Origin: Heterobilharzia americana
Lineage: Eukaryota; Platyhelminthes; Trematoda; Strigeidida; Schistosomatidae
Assembly (NCBI GenBank): GCA_944470555.2
Contig: OX104127.1
Location: 117,952,741 to 118,016,740 of the forward strand
Length of the DNA stretch: 64,000 nt
Direction: 5' to 3'
Positions 48,301-58,139 of this stretch are shown here, piece after piece (positions within the stretch are counted from its first letter, which is position 1; the number at the start of each line of letters is the position of its first letter). Below the pieces are notes generated by a model. That model had not been told where the DNA came from and made no database searches. It saw nothing but the letters and a program-made list of their open reading frames with translations. The position numbers and the translations under genes were made by a program.

Positions 48301-48918
48301 ACACGGTGCTTCCAATCACCAAATCGTTGAATGCACAGAATTCTACAAACAATTCTCCATTCTCATTCATTTCACCAAGCACTTCTCGACCCATGGTTAG
48401 TTCTCTTCCTGTGTTGTCCACTCCCAGTTTACCATTCATCTCACCCACCCATTAGAATGAATTTGATGTCGCCAACTGGAGTCTTGTCCAGTGATGATTA
48501 CAGTTATCTGTCGAATTCCTCCTTCTTCTCTTCATCTGCATTATTTGTAGGTGTGTAGCGTAGCATTGAATGATTGTGAGTTTCCTTCCTTTAGAGTTGA
48601 ACCTCGCTGTCATGATGCAGATCCTGCAGGAGGAGATTGGTTCCCACTGCATGAGAGAGAGAGAGTCTTCGATGCTGTTGGTGACCTCATCCTCATGAGG
48701 GCCACTGGAAAACTCAGTGTGCTGTGTTCGTGGTTGTCGTCTGGGTGACAAAATCGGAGTAGATTATTGACTCCTCTCCAGTCGACAGTTTGGAGAGTCC
48801 ACCCCCATTCCACCTGCTTTCGCAGATTCCTAGCCTAGCACTCCAATACTATAACTTCTTATCTCTTTTCAATCTGGGTAGCTTTGGTAGGTTCATACAT
48901 GGTGCGGACATTCCATGT
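45382..48918 (-). mobile_element. RTE-C: RTE LINE with a giant (TAGG)n insert, 5'-truncated
   Basis: Minus strand, 3' end at about 45382. The endonuclease (from TGGAATGTCCGC at about 48918; DNTGRELTMGREVL near 48400), the palm region (47400-46650) and the C-terminus (46650-45680) are recognisable but broken. It shares the stop after HKATWI with RTE-A and RTE-B. It is interrupted by 107 copies of TAGG in the SFTYLP-coding segment. It begins at the equivalent of about base 270 of the element and abuts a 5S rRNA sequence in the opposite orientation. Confidence 0.85.
46021..46448. repeat. (TAGG)107 microsatellite
   Basis: 428 bp of uninterrupted TAGG. Read on the minus strand it encodes a repeating Tyr-Leu-Pro-Thr in an open frame of about 324 codons, because a 4-bp unit read in triplets gives a 12-bp, 4-residue period with no stop. 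RTE-A/B have about two units at this spot and RTE-E about five, so expansion started from sequence native to the element. Confidence 0.97.
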
Positions 48919-49034
48919 CAGGCGACCATACCGCGTTGAAAAACTGGTTCTCGTCCGATCACCAAAGTTGAGCAACTTTGGGCCTGGGTAATTCTTGCAT
49001 GGGTGACTGTCTGTGAATACCGGATGTTGCCGGC
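48919..49034 (+). rRNA. 5S rRNA-derived sequence, probably a pseudogene
   Basis: Most of a 5S rRNA is readable in order: GACCATACCGCGTTGAAAA, TCTCGTCCGATCACC, AAGTTGAGCAACTTTGGGCC (box A region), CATGGGTGACTG (box C region), AATACCGGATG and a T-run at the end. There are several differences from the usual eukaryotic 5S (for example AATTCTTGCATGG for the usual AGTACTTGGATGG). The 5' end does not pair well with the 3' end. It is a single copy embedded in retroelement sequence, so it is more likely a retrotransposed copy than a 5S array member. Confidence 0.8.
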
Positions 49035-49200
49035 TTTTATCCTCGCCTAGTTAACTAGTTCACTAGTTACTAGCCGGTCCTAAGCGCAGGAAAAGAGGGA
49101 AGGTTGGGCATAAGGCTGGCAACCCCACTCCGTAAAACCAATCCAAGCGCTACAGAAACTTCAAAGCACAAAGGAAACAATGGGCTGACCACAAGATTAA
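49035..49200 (+). mobile_element. RTE 5'-end fragment fused to the 5S sequence
   Basis: It matches the RTE-B 5' end (CCTCGCCT, GTTAACTAGTTCACTAGTTA, ACCCCACTCCGTAAAACCAA) up to about 49170. It then jumps to a GGAAACAATGGGCTGACCA segment resembling internal RTE sequence and ends in TTAATAATAAATAA. It lies directly after the 5S sequence on the same strand. Confidence 0.7.
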
Positions 49201-50889
49201 TAATAAATAACTGAAGTCTCAGAGTTGCGAGTGAGAAGCCTCCAGTCCTCAAGATAATTATTAAACAAAAAATTATAAGTTCATTTATGTTAATAGATTT
49301 TTGTTTTATATCGCCAGTGTTCCTCTGTTGTACATAAGATTGCAAGGTGTTATTATGTACTTAATTTGTACCGTACACACGATAATAACTGGCTATGTTA
49401 GGCTGAAACTAATATTCTTATTTTAGTCCTAATTTATTTAATGAAACGTTTTTAATTTAAATGGTAGTTCGATAGGCTTTAGTAGGAAATGAAATTCTGT
49501 ATGCGCAAAGATAGACATTGTCACTACAAAACGCGACAAAATATCATGTCAGGGTGTGACTTTATAGGCGCCCTAGCAACTGATGCGACAGCCAATTAGA
49601 TTCGTTTATGTAGTGGAAACGTACTTTCCCATCCTTGATAGGATGGCCTTTAAAGTCACCCCATGTCAGGTTGTTAAATTAGAACAGATATAGACCAGAG
49701 AAATAAGGTGAAATGGAATACAGGCGTACGCTTCCTATTTTAGGTATGTAAAGTAAACTTTAGTTTGTTGTCATTGTTACTTTTGCTTAAGAAATACGAT
49801 TTATCTTAAAGTTATTATTTCGCTTTGATTTTGAGTAGGTCACTCACTGTTGAGAATAGTTACTGACCTAACTGTAGCAAAATATTCACCAGGTTTAATA
49901 ACAAAATACAGGAGTGAATGAGATTGAACATCTAGTAGAATATTAACGTCATCTTATTTTGAACGGATTTCACAATAAATCATTCAACGGGTTTGCAAGA
50001 AACTAGGTACTTAAATATTTTGCCCTCTTCAAAATTTAAAACATTTTCAAGTGGACCCTTAGAGTAGTTTATTTTGACATTCATTTTGGTCGCATCAAAA
50101 CAAATGTAGCGAAGAAAAGTTGAAGGATGATTCTAACAGTAAATTAAAGTTACTGTGTAGAAAAAAATAAGATGACCCAAAAATGGAGAGTCAATTTTAA
50201 GGACCACGTGAGAATGATCACGCTTTCTCCATGCATCGACTCGATCACACGCATTTAACATCAATTGTGTATGTAAAAATAAATAAAGTTGATCTCCTTT
50301 GATTGTATATTGTAAATCTAATAATCATCGAGTCACTACGCTTTTAGCGACTCACCTCGTTTTGACGCATCCAATGTTGGAAGATGCTTGAAAATGCCTT
50401 TTCCTGACGTACCTGTCATAGCTGCATTCGAAAGAACATCTAAAGAAACAAATGCAGTTGAAATCATTGTCAATAGTGCCAGGGTATTATCATACTTTAG
50501 ACTGATTCAATAAAGTTTTTGCGGTAAACTTTAATCAGTTACCCGTAGGGGTTCATTATCTTCACTTACTGTGAAACCTAAGGGAATAGAAACTGCATTC
50601 CTTTAAGGCAGCCTTAGGTTCATTATAAGAACATACTTTAATATATTTTCAGCTTGTTTAGAAAACAAAAACAGGATTTTTATGAACGTCCCGAAGTTCA
50701 AGCCACAGCTTCTTCAGCAGAAAGTTGTAGACCCTTGAGAATTAGGGTGAATGAAAACAAGTTATGTACGAAATGTCTACCAAAGAATCAAGATGAATTA
50801 AAAAGTTTAGAAAAGTGATCACCAATAGCTATGCATGGAATTGAGAGTGGAGGTTTGTTTGACTTGATAATGTAGACAAACTGTAAAAG
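49201..50889. other. No gene recognised
   Basis: AT-rich, with no family motif on either strand. Confidence 0.45.
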
Positions 50890-51340
50890 GGTTTTCATTC
50901 ATATAAAGTAAGATTAACTTCCGAAGCCCTGCGTATTTTAGAAACATAAAATGCTATAAACAGACGACTGTTCCCAACACATTGATCAAAAAGGTTATCC
51001 TAATAAATTCATGAAGAAGCGTATGATTACAAAAATGGCAAGAAAGCGCTTTCCAACGGCTATCAAAAAGCCATTATATATTCGGGTCAAATTTAGAAAT
51101 GACGTACCTAGCGTGATATTACTTGACAAATTTCGTAGATTAATTCCGAGACCTTTTAATGATAGTAATTTACATATTACGTTCTTCACACGCCCAGACC
51201 TAAAGTGGCCACTTACTGTTGCGATTATCGGTTCAACTGTTCTCGGCCAATACTGCAGGAATTTAGTCTTCCATTTTCGTAAAAATCTTCCAGCGTGGTT
51301 AAGCAGAGGTTTGGTAAAAATCATTACCAGCTTTATATTG
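50890..51340 (+). mobile_element. PLE3 copy 3: linker fragment
   Basis: The plus-strand translation includes the PLE linker and pre-nuclease segment: GYPNKFMKKRM, then KKPLYIRVKFRNDVPSVILL and LHITFFTRPDL. It then shifts directly to FHFRKNLPAWLSRGLVK, which corresponds to the EH-x-PAWLSRGE region of the GIY-YIG end at 57.8 kb. The CxCG-YIG core between them is missing. Confidence 0.6.
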
Positions 51341-51480
51341 GTATAAGGTTCAAATGAACCATAAGATGGATATGACCAAGTCGTTTTCTATTCTTTACCG
51401 GTTTCTCATCAAATTATTAAAACTTACCCGGCTTTGAATTCTCTAGAGGATACTACTTAATACTAAAAGACTTGATTATT

Positions 51481-51748
51481 TAGAAACCACTCGTGCTGAT
51501 CTGTGTTTCACCAGGCAGAACAGACTAGTCTAAACACTAGTTGGGCGCTTCGTTCGCTTAGGGCCGAGCTCTGGATGGCGGGATCTGCCAGCCAGCTTGA
51601 GTGGTTTCTAACTAGTTGTTTAGCATTAGTATCCTTCACTAGTTCGTTACACTTTTGTGTCACTGACTACACCTTGTGATCTCGGCTGAGTAGTTCCCAG
51701 TGGAAACTTTGTTGACATCAAATTTGGGCATTTGGGAAACTACTCAGC
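51481..51748. repeat. GC-rich segment with two inverted repeats
   Basis: The first pair is TAGAAACCACTCGTGCTG (51481-51498) and its complement at 51593-51610 (16 of 18 match), enclosing 94 bp of unusually GC-rich sequence. The second pair is GCTGAGTAGTTCCCA (51685-51699) with TGGGAAACTACTCAGC (51733-51748). No open frame and no known element recognised. Confidence 0.6.
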
Positions 51749-53914
51749 TTTGAGAAATATCAATGTAGACGGTGAAATTTGTAAATTACTTGCAAATGAA
51801 CCATCTGGGTCCTTCGGACTGCAGAAATAAATAACCAGAGTTATATGTTCAGAAAAAAAGTATTGCAGCTACAACTGCTTTGGTCTGAGTCTGAACTCTC
51901 GAGTCGCTCAGCATCCTACCCTGAGCAATCTTATTTCCTAATTCCATACTGTAGATACCACTTCATTCCAATAATCTGAAATAATTCTAACCCATTTTCT
52001 TAACGTGTTTTCTTCCCCAACATGAATAACATTCTATCAAGCTATTACTCACCAAATTATCTTTGTTTATTGCATTCAACTTTCCTACACACCTTTCCAT
52101 TGTTTTATTAAATTATCACCTTGTAGTGTTGTATAAGCAGTATAATCTTTCTGATAATAAATTATTTTAAACTGAATTCCGGTGATAATGGATTCTATCG
52201 CTAACGTTTATACAAGACTTTTCTGAAGTGGTTTCCTTAACTGTAGAGTGTTATTAACAAACTGTTTAGTGAAATCTAAATATTTTTGACATAAAATTCT
52301 TCAATATGTATTGTAGGATCTAAAGAATTTATCGAAAGGAATCTTCTTTGTCCATTCAAACGGCTTTTCAATTATAATGGTAATTTTTAGAGATTTGAGA
52401 TGAATTTGTAATGACTAATCATAGCTACTTAGTCTGAACAATAAACCACCTAAAAGCATTAAATACCTGATGTACCATTTGACCATCTATTTCGATGTTA
52501 ATAAAAAATCCAAATATTCTACTGAAGAAACTGTAGCCTGCATAGCGAAACCTGGGATTGTAGTAAAATGTATCCTTTTAGTGATTAAATTAGACTAGGA
52601 GCTCAACTTTTTCTAAGACACTCTCAACAACTATGGTTTGGATGTTTACGGTTCCAGGTTTAATTCTGTATTTCCCGTTTTCTGAGTGTGTTATAAAAAC
52701 TTTTTAAGCTATCTATTCTCACTTAGATTTTTCTCAGTGGTGGTAAATTCGATATTAGTTCTGTTTCAAAAGTGTACTAGTCTTGCTCAACGTCTTGATT
52801 AGACTAAGCTCGTAACAAATAAGAGATGTCAGTCTACGATGAATAACAACTTGAAATGAGAGAATTTGTAGTAGGTTATATATAGCTTAATCCACGTATT
52901 TTTCGCACAGATTGTTTTCTTAAGTACGCTTTTGTTTCTGAATCTTATACGGACAGCTAAAAAGTCAAAATGGTCATCATGCATAGGATCTCTAGTAGAT
53001 CAAATGTTTATCTGACATCATTGATCATTCTTAAACAGCTGGAATGCATAGTTCATAACATCTACAAACAAAAAATATGTCTTCAGCATACTTGCTGCAA
53101 TACATGGAGTTTTCGATTTCTCATTTTCTTTGTGATTGTTTAAGACTTACTGTGAATATGCCAATTATACTTTTACTGATATTCTTCACTTGTTTATAAA
53201 ACATAACAATAGGCATGCGACAACGATTGTAAATAAAATCATTGAGTGAAACCATACCGTGTAATTCGCAGTGGTCAGCGGAAAATGTGACCAATGAGTC
53301 ATGTTTACTAATAAAATAAATATGTATGATAGTCTATGCATGAATGACTCGTGGGTGGCATAAATATACCGAGGTCAAGCAAGCACAATACAGCACTTGG
53401 TAAAACAAATTGTCTAGACATCGGAAAACAAACAAAAAGTGGCATAGTGACAACAAACAAATCCCAAGACACGAAATTTACAGTGTGTAATTGATAGTTA
53501 CAGGGAGATCTTTCAAAAAGGTCACTATAAATCCAAACTGATCAACTCAAAATAACTTAAAAAACAGCTTCAGATGGTTAATTAGTATGGAGATTAGCGT
53601 CGGTTTGCATCTGCAAATACAATAAATTCCTTCATGTCATAAAAAGTAAGGAGTCTGTTGTGAGAAACTTAATTTCTGATTAATGTTCTCAATGCAACTA
53701 GGGGATTATTCTCTTTCCACTCATAGTGATTTATTAGATACATCATACAGTGTAACAGTATTGTTTACTGGATTACGTTCCGGGCATAATTTATTGTCCA
53801 TAGTCATATCAGAAATCATTTGGTCCACGGTAATAATTTTTTAAAACTGTTCTTTTCTACCCCTTCCACCTCACTCCCTGTCTCACCTGTTGTCCAATTA
53901 AAATAGACGATGAA
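51749..53914. other. No gene; small SINE and PLE ends
   Basis: 52825-52859 is a piece of the hammerhead SINE tail (GATGTCAGTCTACGATGAAT, then AACAACTTGAAAT). 53725-53825 is a PLE2-like terminus (GTAACAGTATTGTTTACTGG, then CATAATTTATTGTCCATAGT). The rest shows nothing. Confidence 0.5.
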
Positions 53915-55090
53915 ATGTCTCATGTTATTGTTTGCACGAAATCCAAAGGTACTACAAAATGGAGCAAACTGAGGACGGGTTACTTCGTTCTTATGATGAG
54001 CGATGATACCGTCCGAAGTGTTGTAACCGAAAACGAGTCGATGTTTATGGAGCGTTTCTGTCTCGCCGAGTTTCCATCCTTAGAGTCTTTGAAGGTGGCC
54101 CTGAAGGAGCATGAGAAACAGACGTACACACACTACGTTGTGCGAGATTCACATCTGCAAGGTGACCGAAGAGCTTACGTTAAGTTTGTCTGCTATAAGG
54201 CTAGTGAACGCCGGTAAACAGTTGGTGTAGTGACAAGAAAGTCAGTTGTGTTTGTTTTCATTATTTACTTCATAGAATATCACTGAAATGTTCTTGTCCG
54301 GCGTTCGTGCTCGCAAAGTTCTTAGAAGGTTTCTGGACAGTTACTCGGTGGCTGCTAACTCACAATCATCCCTGCAATTCACTGCTTTATGACAATAGTT
54401 CGTGGGCGCGGAAGTTGACAAGAGCTGAATTGGAGAACATAAGACCATCGCTGATATCCGGGACGTCTGCATTTAATGTTGTTGATTTCGTTTATGCACA
54501 CTATGGTAAACGGTTGAATAGTCAAGATGTGTTCAATATGTGCTATCGCCTCTTCGCTCAGTGCGATTTGACCGGTAATTTAATTTTCCCTTGTAACGAT
54601 GTTGTTGTAGGCAGTTATGAAAAGTTTCAGGTGCATATAATCAGTCAAGGTGGATCAGCATCCTTCTCTGTCACAGAGAGTTGAGATCTGAAATCAATTT
54701 TTTTCGCCACAGCCGATCAGCTAAAATTAACCGAAAGCTGCCTTGGTCTACTGGGTCTCAATGGCACTTACAAGACTAATAATGAGAACCTTTTTCTCCA
54801 CGAATTAGTAGCCATCGACATCAACTTTATGGCTATTCCCATAGCTTTTGCTTCTATAATCAGTGAGACATCAGAACTGACTGGTGCCTTTCTGAGGTTT
54901 TTCAATGATATTTTTGGAAGCCACAGAGTGGGTGCTTTCGTAACAGATGACTTTTCTGCAATTCCGTCTGCATTATACCAAGTACTGCATAGACACAGTT
55001 AACGTTTCCCTCCGTTGGCTGATGCGGGAGAATGAGCAGCAATTGTCTAGAATGCCCTGTATGTGGAGGCAATCCTTCTCAGGAAGGTAA
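53915..55090 (+). pseudogene. Mutator-like (MULE) transposase with FAR1-like zinc finger, broken
   Basis: Exon 1 (53915-54213) contains an N-terminal module (FMERFCLAEFPSLESLKVAL, HYVVRDS, YVKFVCYKASER). A 62-bp intron (GTAAAC to TTCATAG, 54214-54275) joins in phase to ISLKCSCPAFVL and LLTHNHPC, completing a Cys-Cys-His-His finger of FAR1/FLYWCH type. Then follow LTRAELENIRPSL and KRLNSQDVFNMCYRLF. An in-frame TGA (54682-54684) precedes ATADQLKLTESCLGLLGLNG, TYKTN, and GAFVTDDFSAIPSALYQV, the MULE DDE core. The first catalytic Asp (usually in DGTYKTN) is Asn, and the second (VTDD) is kept. A frameshift near 54990 leads to SLRWLMRENEQQ, ending at 55090. It is noticeably more GC-rich than its surroundings. 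Confidence 0.75.
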
Positions 55091-55708
55091 TATCGATGAT
55101 AATTAGGACTTTCGTAAAAAAGGTAATTTGCATCCTCGACTCCCACAGCTGTACCCACTTCACTTTTACATTTCAGGTGAAGACAAAGTGCACCAGAAGT
55201 GAATTTTTACTTCATAACGAAAAGTGGACGAACGAAGGCTCTTCTCAGGGCCATTCAAAATGTGATTTCAATGTCTTCTTTCTTTCTTTTAAATAAATAA
55301 GTGATTATTCATACTTAAATGCTTCACTTATAGACCGAATGAATGCATTACAGAATATTAGATAATTAAAAAGTGTAGAACGGAGAATGATAACTACCTA
55401 ATATGTAGCTATGGTTAGAATAATAGAAAAGTCGAAGCGTATTAACCCATCAAAGCTCTTTTGACGGACGAGAGATGTCACGTCCCATTGTATTACTCTG
55501 AGCACAGTTGCAGTAGGCGACGCTCAGTAGTCTTAGCAACTACTTTTTTTTAGACGCGTCCACTCCCACCAAATGTTTATTTCCATTCATTTCCAAAATA
55601 TCAACTACGACTAATACGCACTTTGGTCACAACTCACTCATCAATATTTCGTTAGGTTACTCAAGCTAGTCGAAACTAATCTAGGGCAGCAAATTATTTC
55701 AAATTGAT
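55091..55708. other. No gene recognised
   Basis: AT-rich sequence after the MULE. No terminal inverted repeat of the MULE was found by eye. Confidence 0.4.
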
Positions 55709-55720
55709 CACATTTATTTA

Positions 55721-55901
55721 AATTTCGAGGGAGTTGTGGAGATTTGGAATTATTTCAAGTTGTTATTCATCGCGGGTTCGATCCTTGCTGGTGGGGTCGT
55801 GGGTGCGCACTGCTGAGGAGTCCCATACTAGGACGAAACAGCTGTCTAGTGCTCCCAGGTTTCCTTTGTTCCTCCAACTCATGTCAGTCTACGATGGATA
55901 A
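55721..55901 (-). mobile_element. Fold-back hammerhead SINE (181 bp) with target-site duplication
   Basis: It is flanked by CACATTTATTTA at 55709-55720 and 55902-55913. Read on the minus strand the 3' end is normal (AACAACTTGAAATAATTCC, then CTCCACAACTCCCTCGAAAT), but everything 5' of it is inverted. The B-box and ribozyme are therefore on the plus strand (GGGTTCGATCC at about 55774, ribozyme at 55800). Confidence 0.85.
55800..55857 (+). ncRNA. Hammerhead ribozyme, apparently intact core
   Basis: It has the same layout as 39668-39725: CTGAGGA (55813-55819), helix II GTCC/GGAC, GAAA, minimal helix III, and GTC ending at 55846. One change, C to T at 55847, turns the first helix I pair into G-U and should be tolerated. 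Confidence 0.85.
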
Positions 55902-56077
55902 CACATTTATTTAGTTTCTTATGCTATGTTGAGTGACGCTCACAAACCTTAGCAACTATGTTAAAACATCGTCTCGTTGCAATTACGCCATGGTGATTAA
56001 CTAAGTATTTAAATTAGGCTTGATTTTTTTAAATGTTGACACCTTAGTTAACATCACTGTAAAACGTAAGCATTTTG

Positions 56078-56327
56078 AGTTGTCATTCATCGTAGACTGA
56101 CATGAGTTGGAGGAACAAAGGAAACCTGGGAGCACTGGACAGCTGTTTCGTCCTAGTATGGACTCCTCAGCAGTGCGCACCCACGACCCCACCAGCAGGG
56201 ATCGAACCCATACTAGGACGAAACAGCTGTCCAGTGCTCCCAGGTTTCCTTTGTTTCTCCAACTCATGTCAGTCTACGATGAATAACAACTTGAAATAAT
56301 TCCAAATCTCCACAACTCCCTCAAAAT
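56078..56327 (+). mobile_element. Fold-back hammerhead SINE (250 bp) with target-site duplication
   Basis: It is flanked by GTAAGCATTTTG at 56066-56077 and 56328-56339. The left part (56085-56209) is the SINE in reverse, running from the tail through the ribozyme to the B-box (ATCGAACCC). The right part (56210-56327) is a direct copy starting mid-ribozyme and ending in the normal 3' end. Confidence 0.85.
56127..56183 (-). ncRNA. Hammerhead ribozyme, apparently intact core (minus strand)
   Basis: The minus strand reads CTGAGGA, helix II GTCC/GGAC with a 6-nt loop (one base shorter than its relatives), GAAA, minimal helix III, GTC, and helix I GCACTG/CAGTGC. The direct arm at 56210-56245 holds only the GAAA-GTC half. 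Confidence 0.8.
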
Positions 56328-56339
56328 GTAAGCATTTTG

Positions 56340-57214
56340 GTTACTAAGCTGCTTCAATTATTCGCAATAGCCTCATGAGTAGCCTTCAATCTTGATGCAT
56401 ATCAGTTAAAAGTACGAATCCGAATATTGAAATATATTGCTATAAATGACCTCAGTGAATTATCTTAAGCCATAAAAACAGCAAATCTACTCTCAATAAG
56501 AAGTATCGTAGTACAGAGGACATGGTAGCAAATTCGAGGCAAACACGGAGATACTTTGTAAAGTTTGCCTATATGAACGTGATTACTCAGTTAGTACTTG
56601 TTTTCGAAGACCACCTTAATGGTGGTCAGAACTACCAAGGGACAGTAATCAGTTTCTCAACAAGGTTATCCTCACAATTACAGCCAGCAGTGTATTGAAG
56701 GTATCCTGACCATCAATGGACTGGATGGTTTGAAAAAACTTGGGCACCAAGTTAGTATGATTCATTGAATAAGGTGTATTTTTACTTGTGTTATCCCGGC
56801 CAATGTCAGATTCATACTCATACCTAACAGAACAAAACACCAGTCCTGGAATCCTCTGTTAGTCACCGAGATCAACGTTAGGTCATGAATCAGCAGGTAT
56901 CCGCATAGGAGCCCATATACCAATAGAGGTCGAGCAATTCAGACCTGTGTAACAACAGGAAATTACAATTATCATAACAACAATTACACTAAATACATTT
57001 TGAAACAAGCTCCCTGAAATATTACACAACATTGTCACTACAGAATTAAATCCTCAACAAGTTTTAAATATATTTTGGATTTAATCTTAACCTGAAGGTG
57101 ACTAATTTCTCAAAACAGAATTTATGTGACAAATAATGATTTTATAAGCCAATCTAAATACAGATAGCTTAGACTACGAAACATGCCCATTGAGTCATAG
57201 AGAAGAGATAATTC
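56340..57214. other. No gene; short unassigned repeat
   Basis: 56905-56970 shares motifs with 33545-33605 (CATATACCAA, AGAG, then GGAAAT-ACAA), probably an unassigned interspersed repeat. Otherwise nothing recognised. Confidence 0.4.
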
Positions 57215-57925
57215 AGCGAAGAAAATTTTCCTTTTCGACGATATCATTTTCTAAAGCTGTACAGTCGTATTTATATATATCGTAAACATATAACAGTCCA
57301 TTATAAAACAATAGGGTATAATTACATCACTAACCTAGGGCTAAAAAACCCGAATCAAGAATGCAAAGTAGTTGCGTAATAAACTAAGACAGTAGAAATA
57401 TCGAGGAAGGCAAAGAGTTTGACAAGGTGAAAATTGTTGGTAGATAAGAAACGCAAATATTGAGTGTCCACATTATAGATAGATAGATGTAAAGAAGGTG
57501 AAGAATGAGACAAGGGTCATAATGAAGGTGATAATAATGAACTAATTGATTATAGTGAAATAGGAAAAATGAGTGTTAAGACTATGGTGAGATGAGAGAC
57601 TGAACATACTTCTTTCGCACACAGAGATCAGGCTTGAACTGATGAATTGCCAGTGCCTCCGCTGTGCACAACTGTCGAAGGCGCACTCCTTTTGAACAAT
57701 TCCATCTGACAAGATAAATGACATTGAAGGAAGATTCTGGTCTAGCTTTATGTCCAGAGTTGACCAAATGTTCAAGAATTGAACTGTTAATTGGTTTACA
57801 TTCTCCCCTCGACAACTATGCAGGATAGTGCTCCGAGATACGTTTGGAAAGCGTGCGCTTTGTGCGGCCTATATATCTAGCTCCACAGGAGCAAGTAAAT
57901 TTGTAGACACACATCGAGGTAGCCC
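57215..57925 (-). mobile_element. PLE3 copy 4: GIY-YIG endonuclease end
   Basis: The minus strand at 57920-57830 reads CVYKFTCSCGARYIGRTKRT, then LSKRISEH. This is the GIY-YIG core of a PLE, with the paired Cys (CSCG) that precede the YIG box in these elements. After one stop, SRGECKPINSSILEHLVNSG and AEALAIHQFKPDLCVRKKY complete the domain to 57582. The 3' UTR continues to about 57215. It is the best preserved nuclease of the PLE3 family in the window, but no reverse transcriptase is attached. Confidence 0.8.
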
Positions 57926-58139
57926 AAAGTCCTTAACGCACTCCGGAATCTAGCTTATCTAAGCTCAACTAATTAGATTCCTACGAGTAAGTGTCCTAGT
58001 CCAATAGGAAAGTACCTTGGCCACACGAACACATTCTAAACAGAGGAACCAGCCAATCATTTTTCATTTCAAATTTCTTTCTTCCACCCTAAATAAATTA
58101 GGGGGGAGAAGTGTACCGATTAATAAACGTCAACCTAAT

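Noticed and set aside
54973..55296. Separate small genes after the MULE
   Set aside because: The first part is the frameshifted continuation of the transposase. The rest has no motif and weak codon structure.
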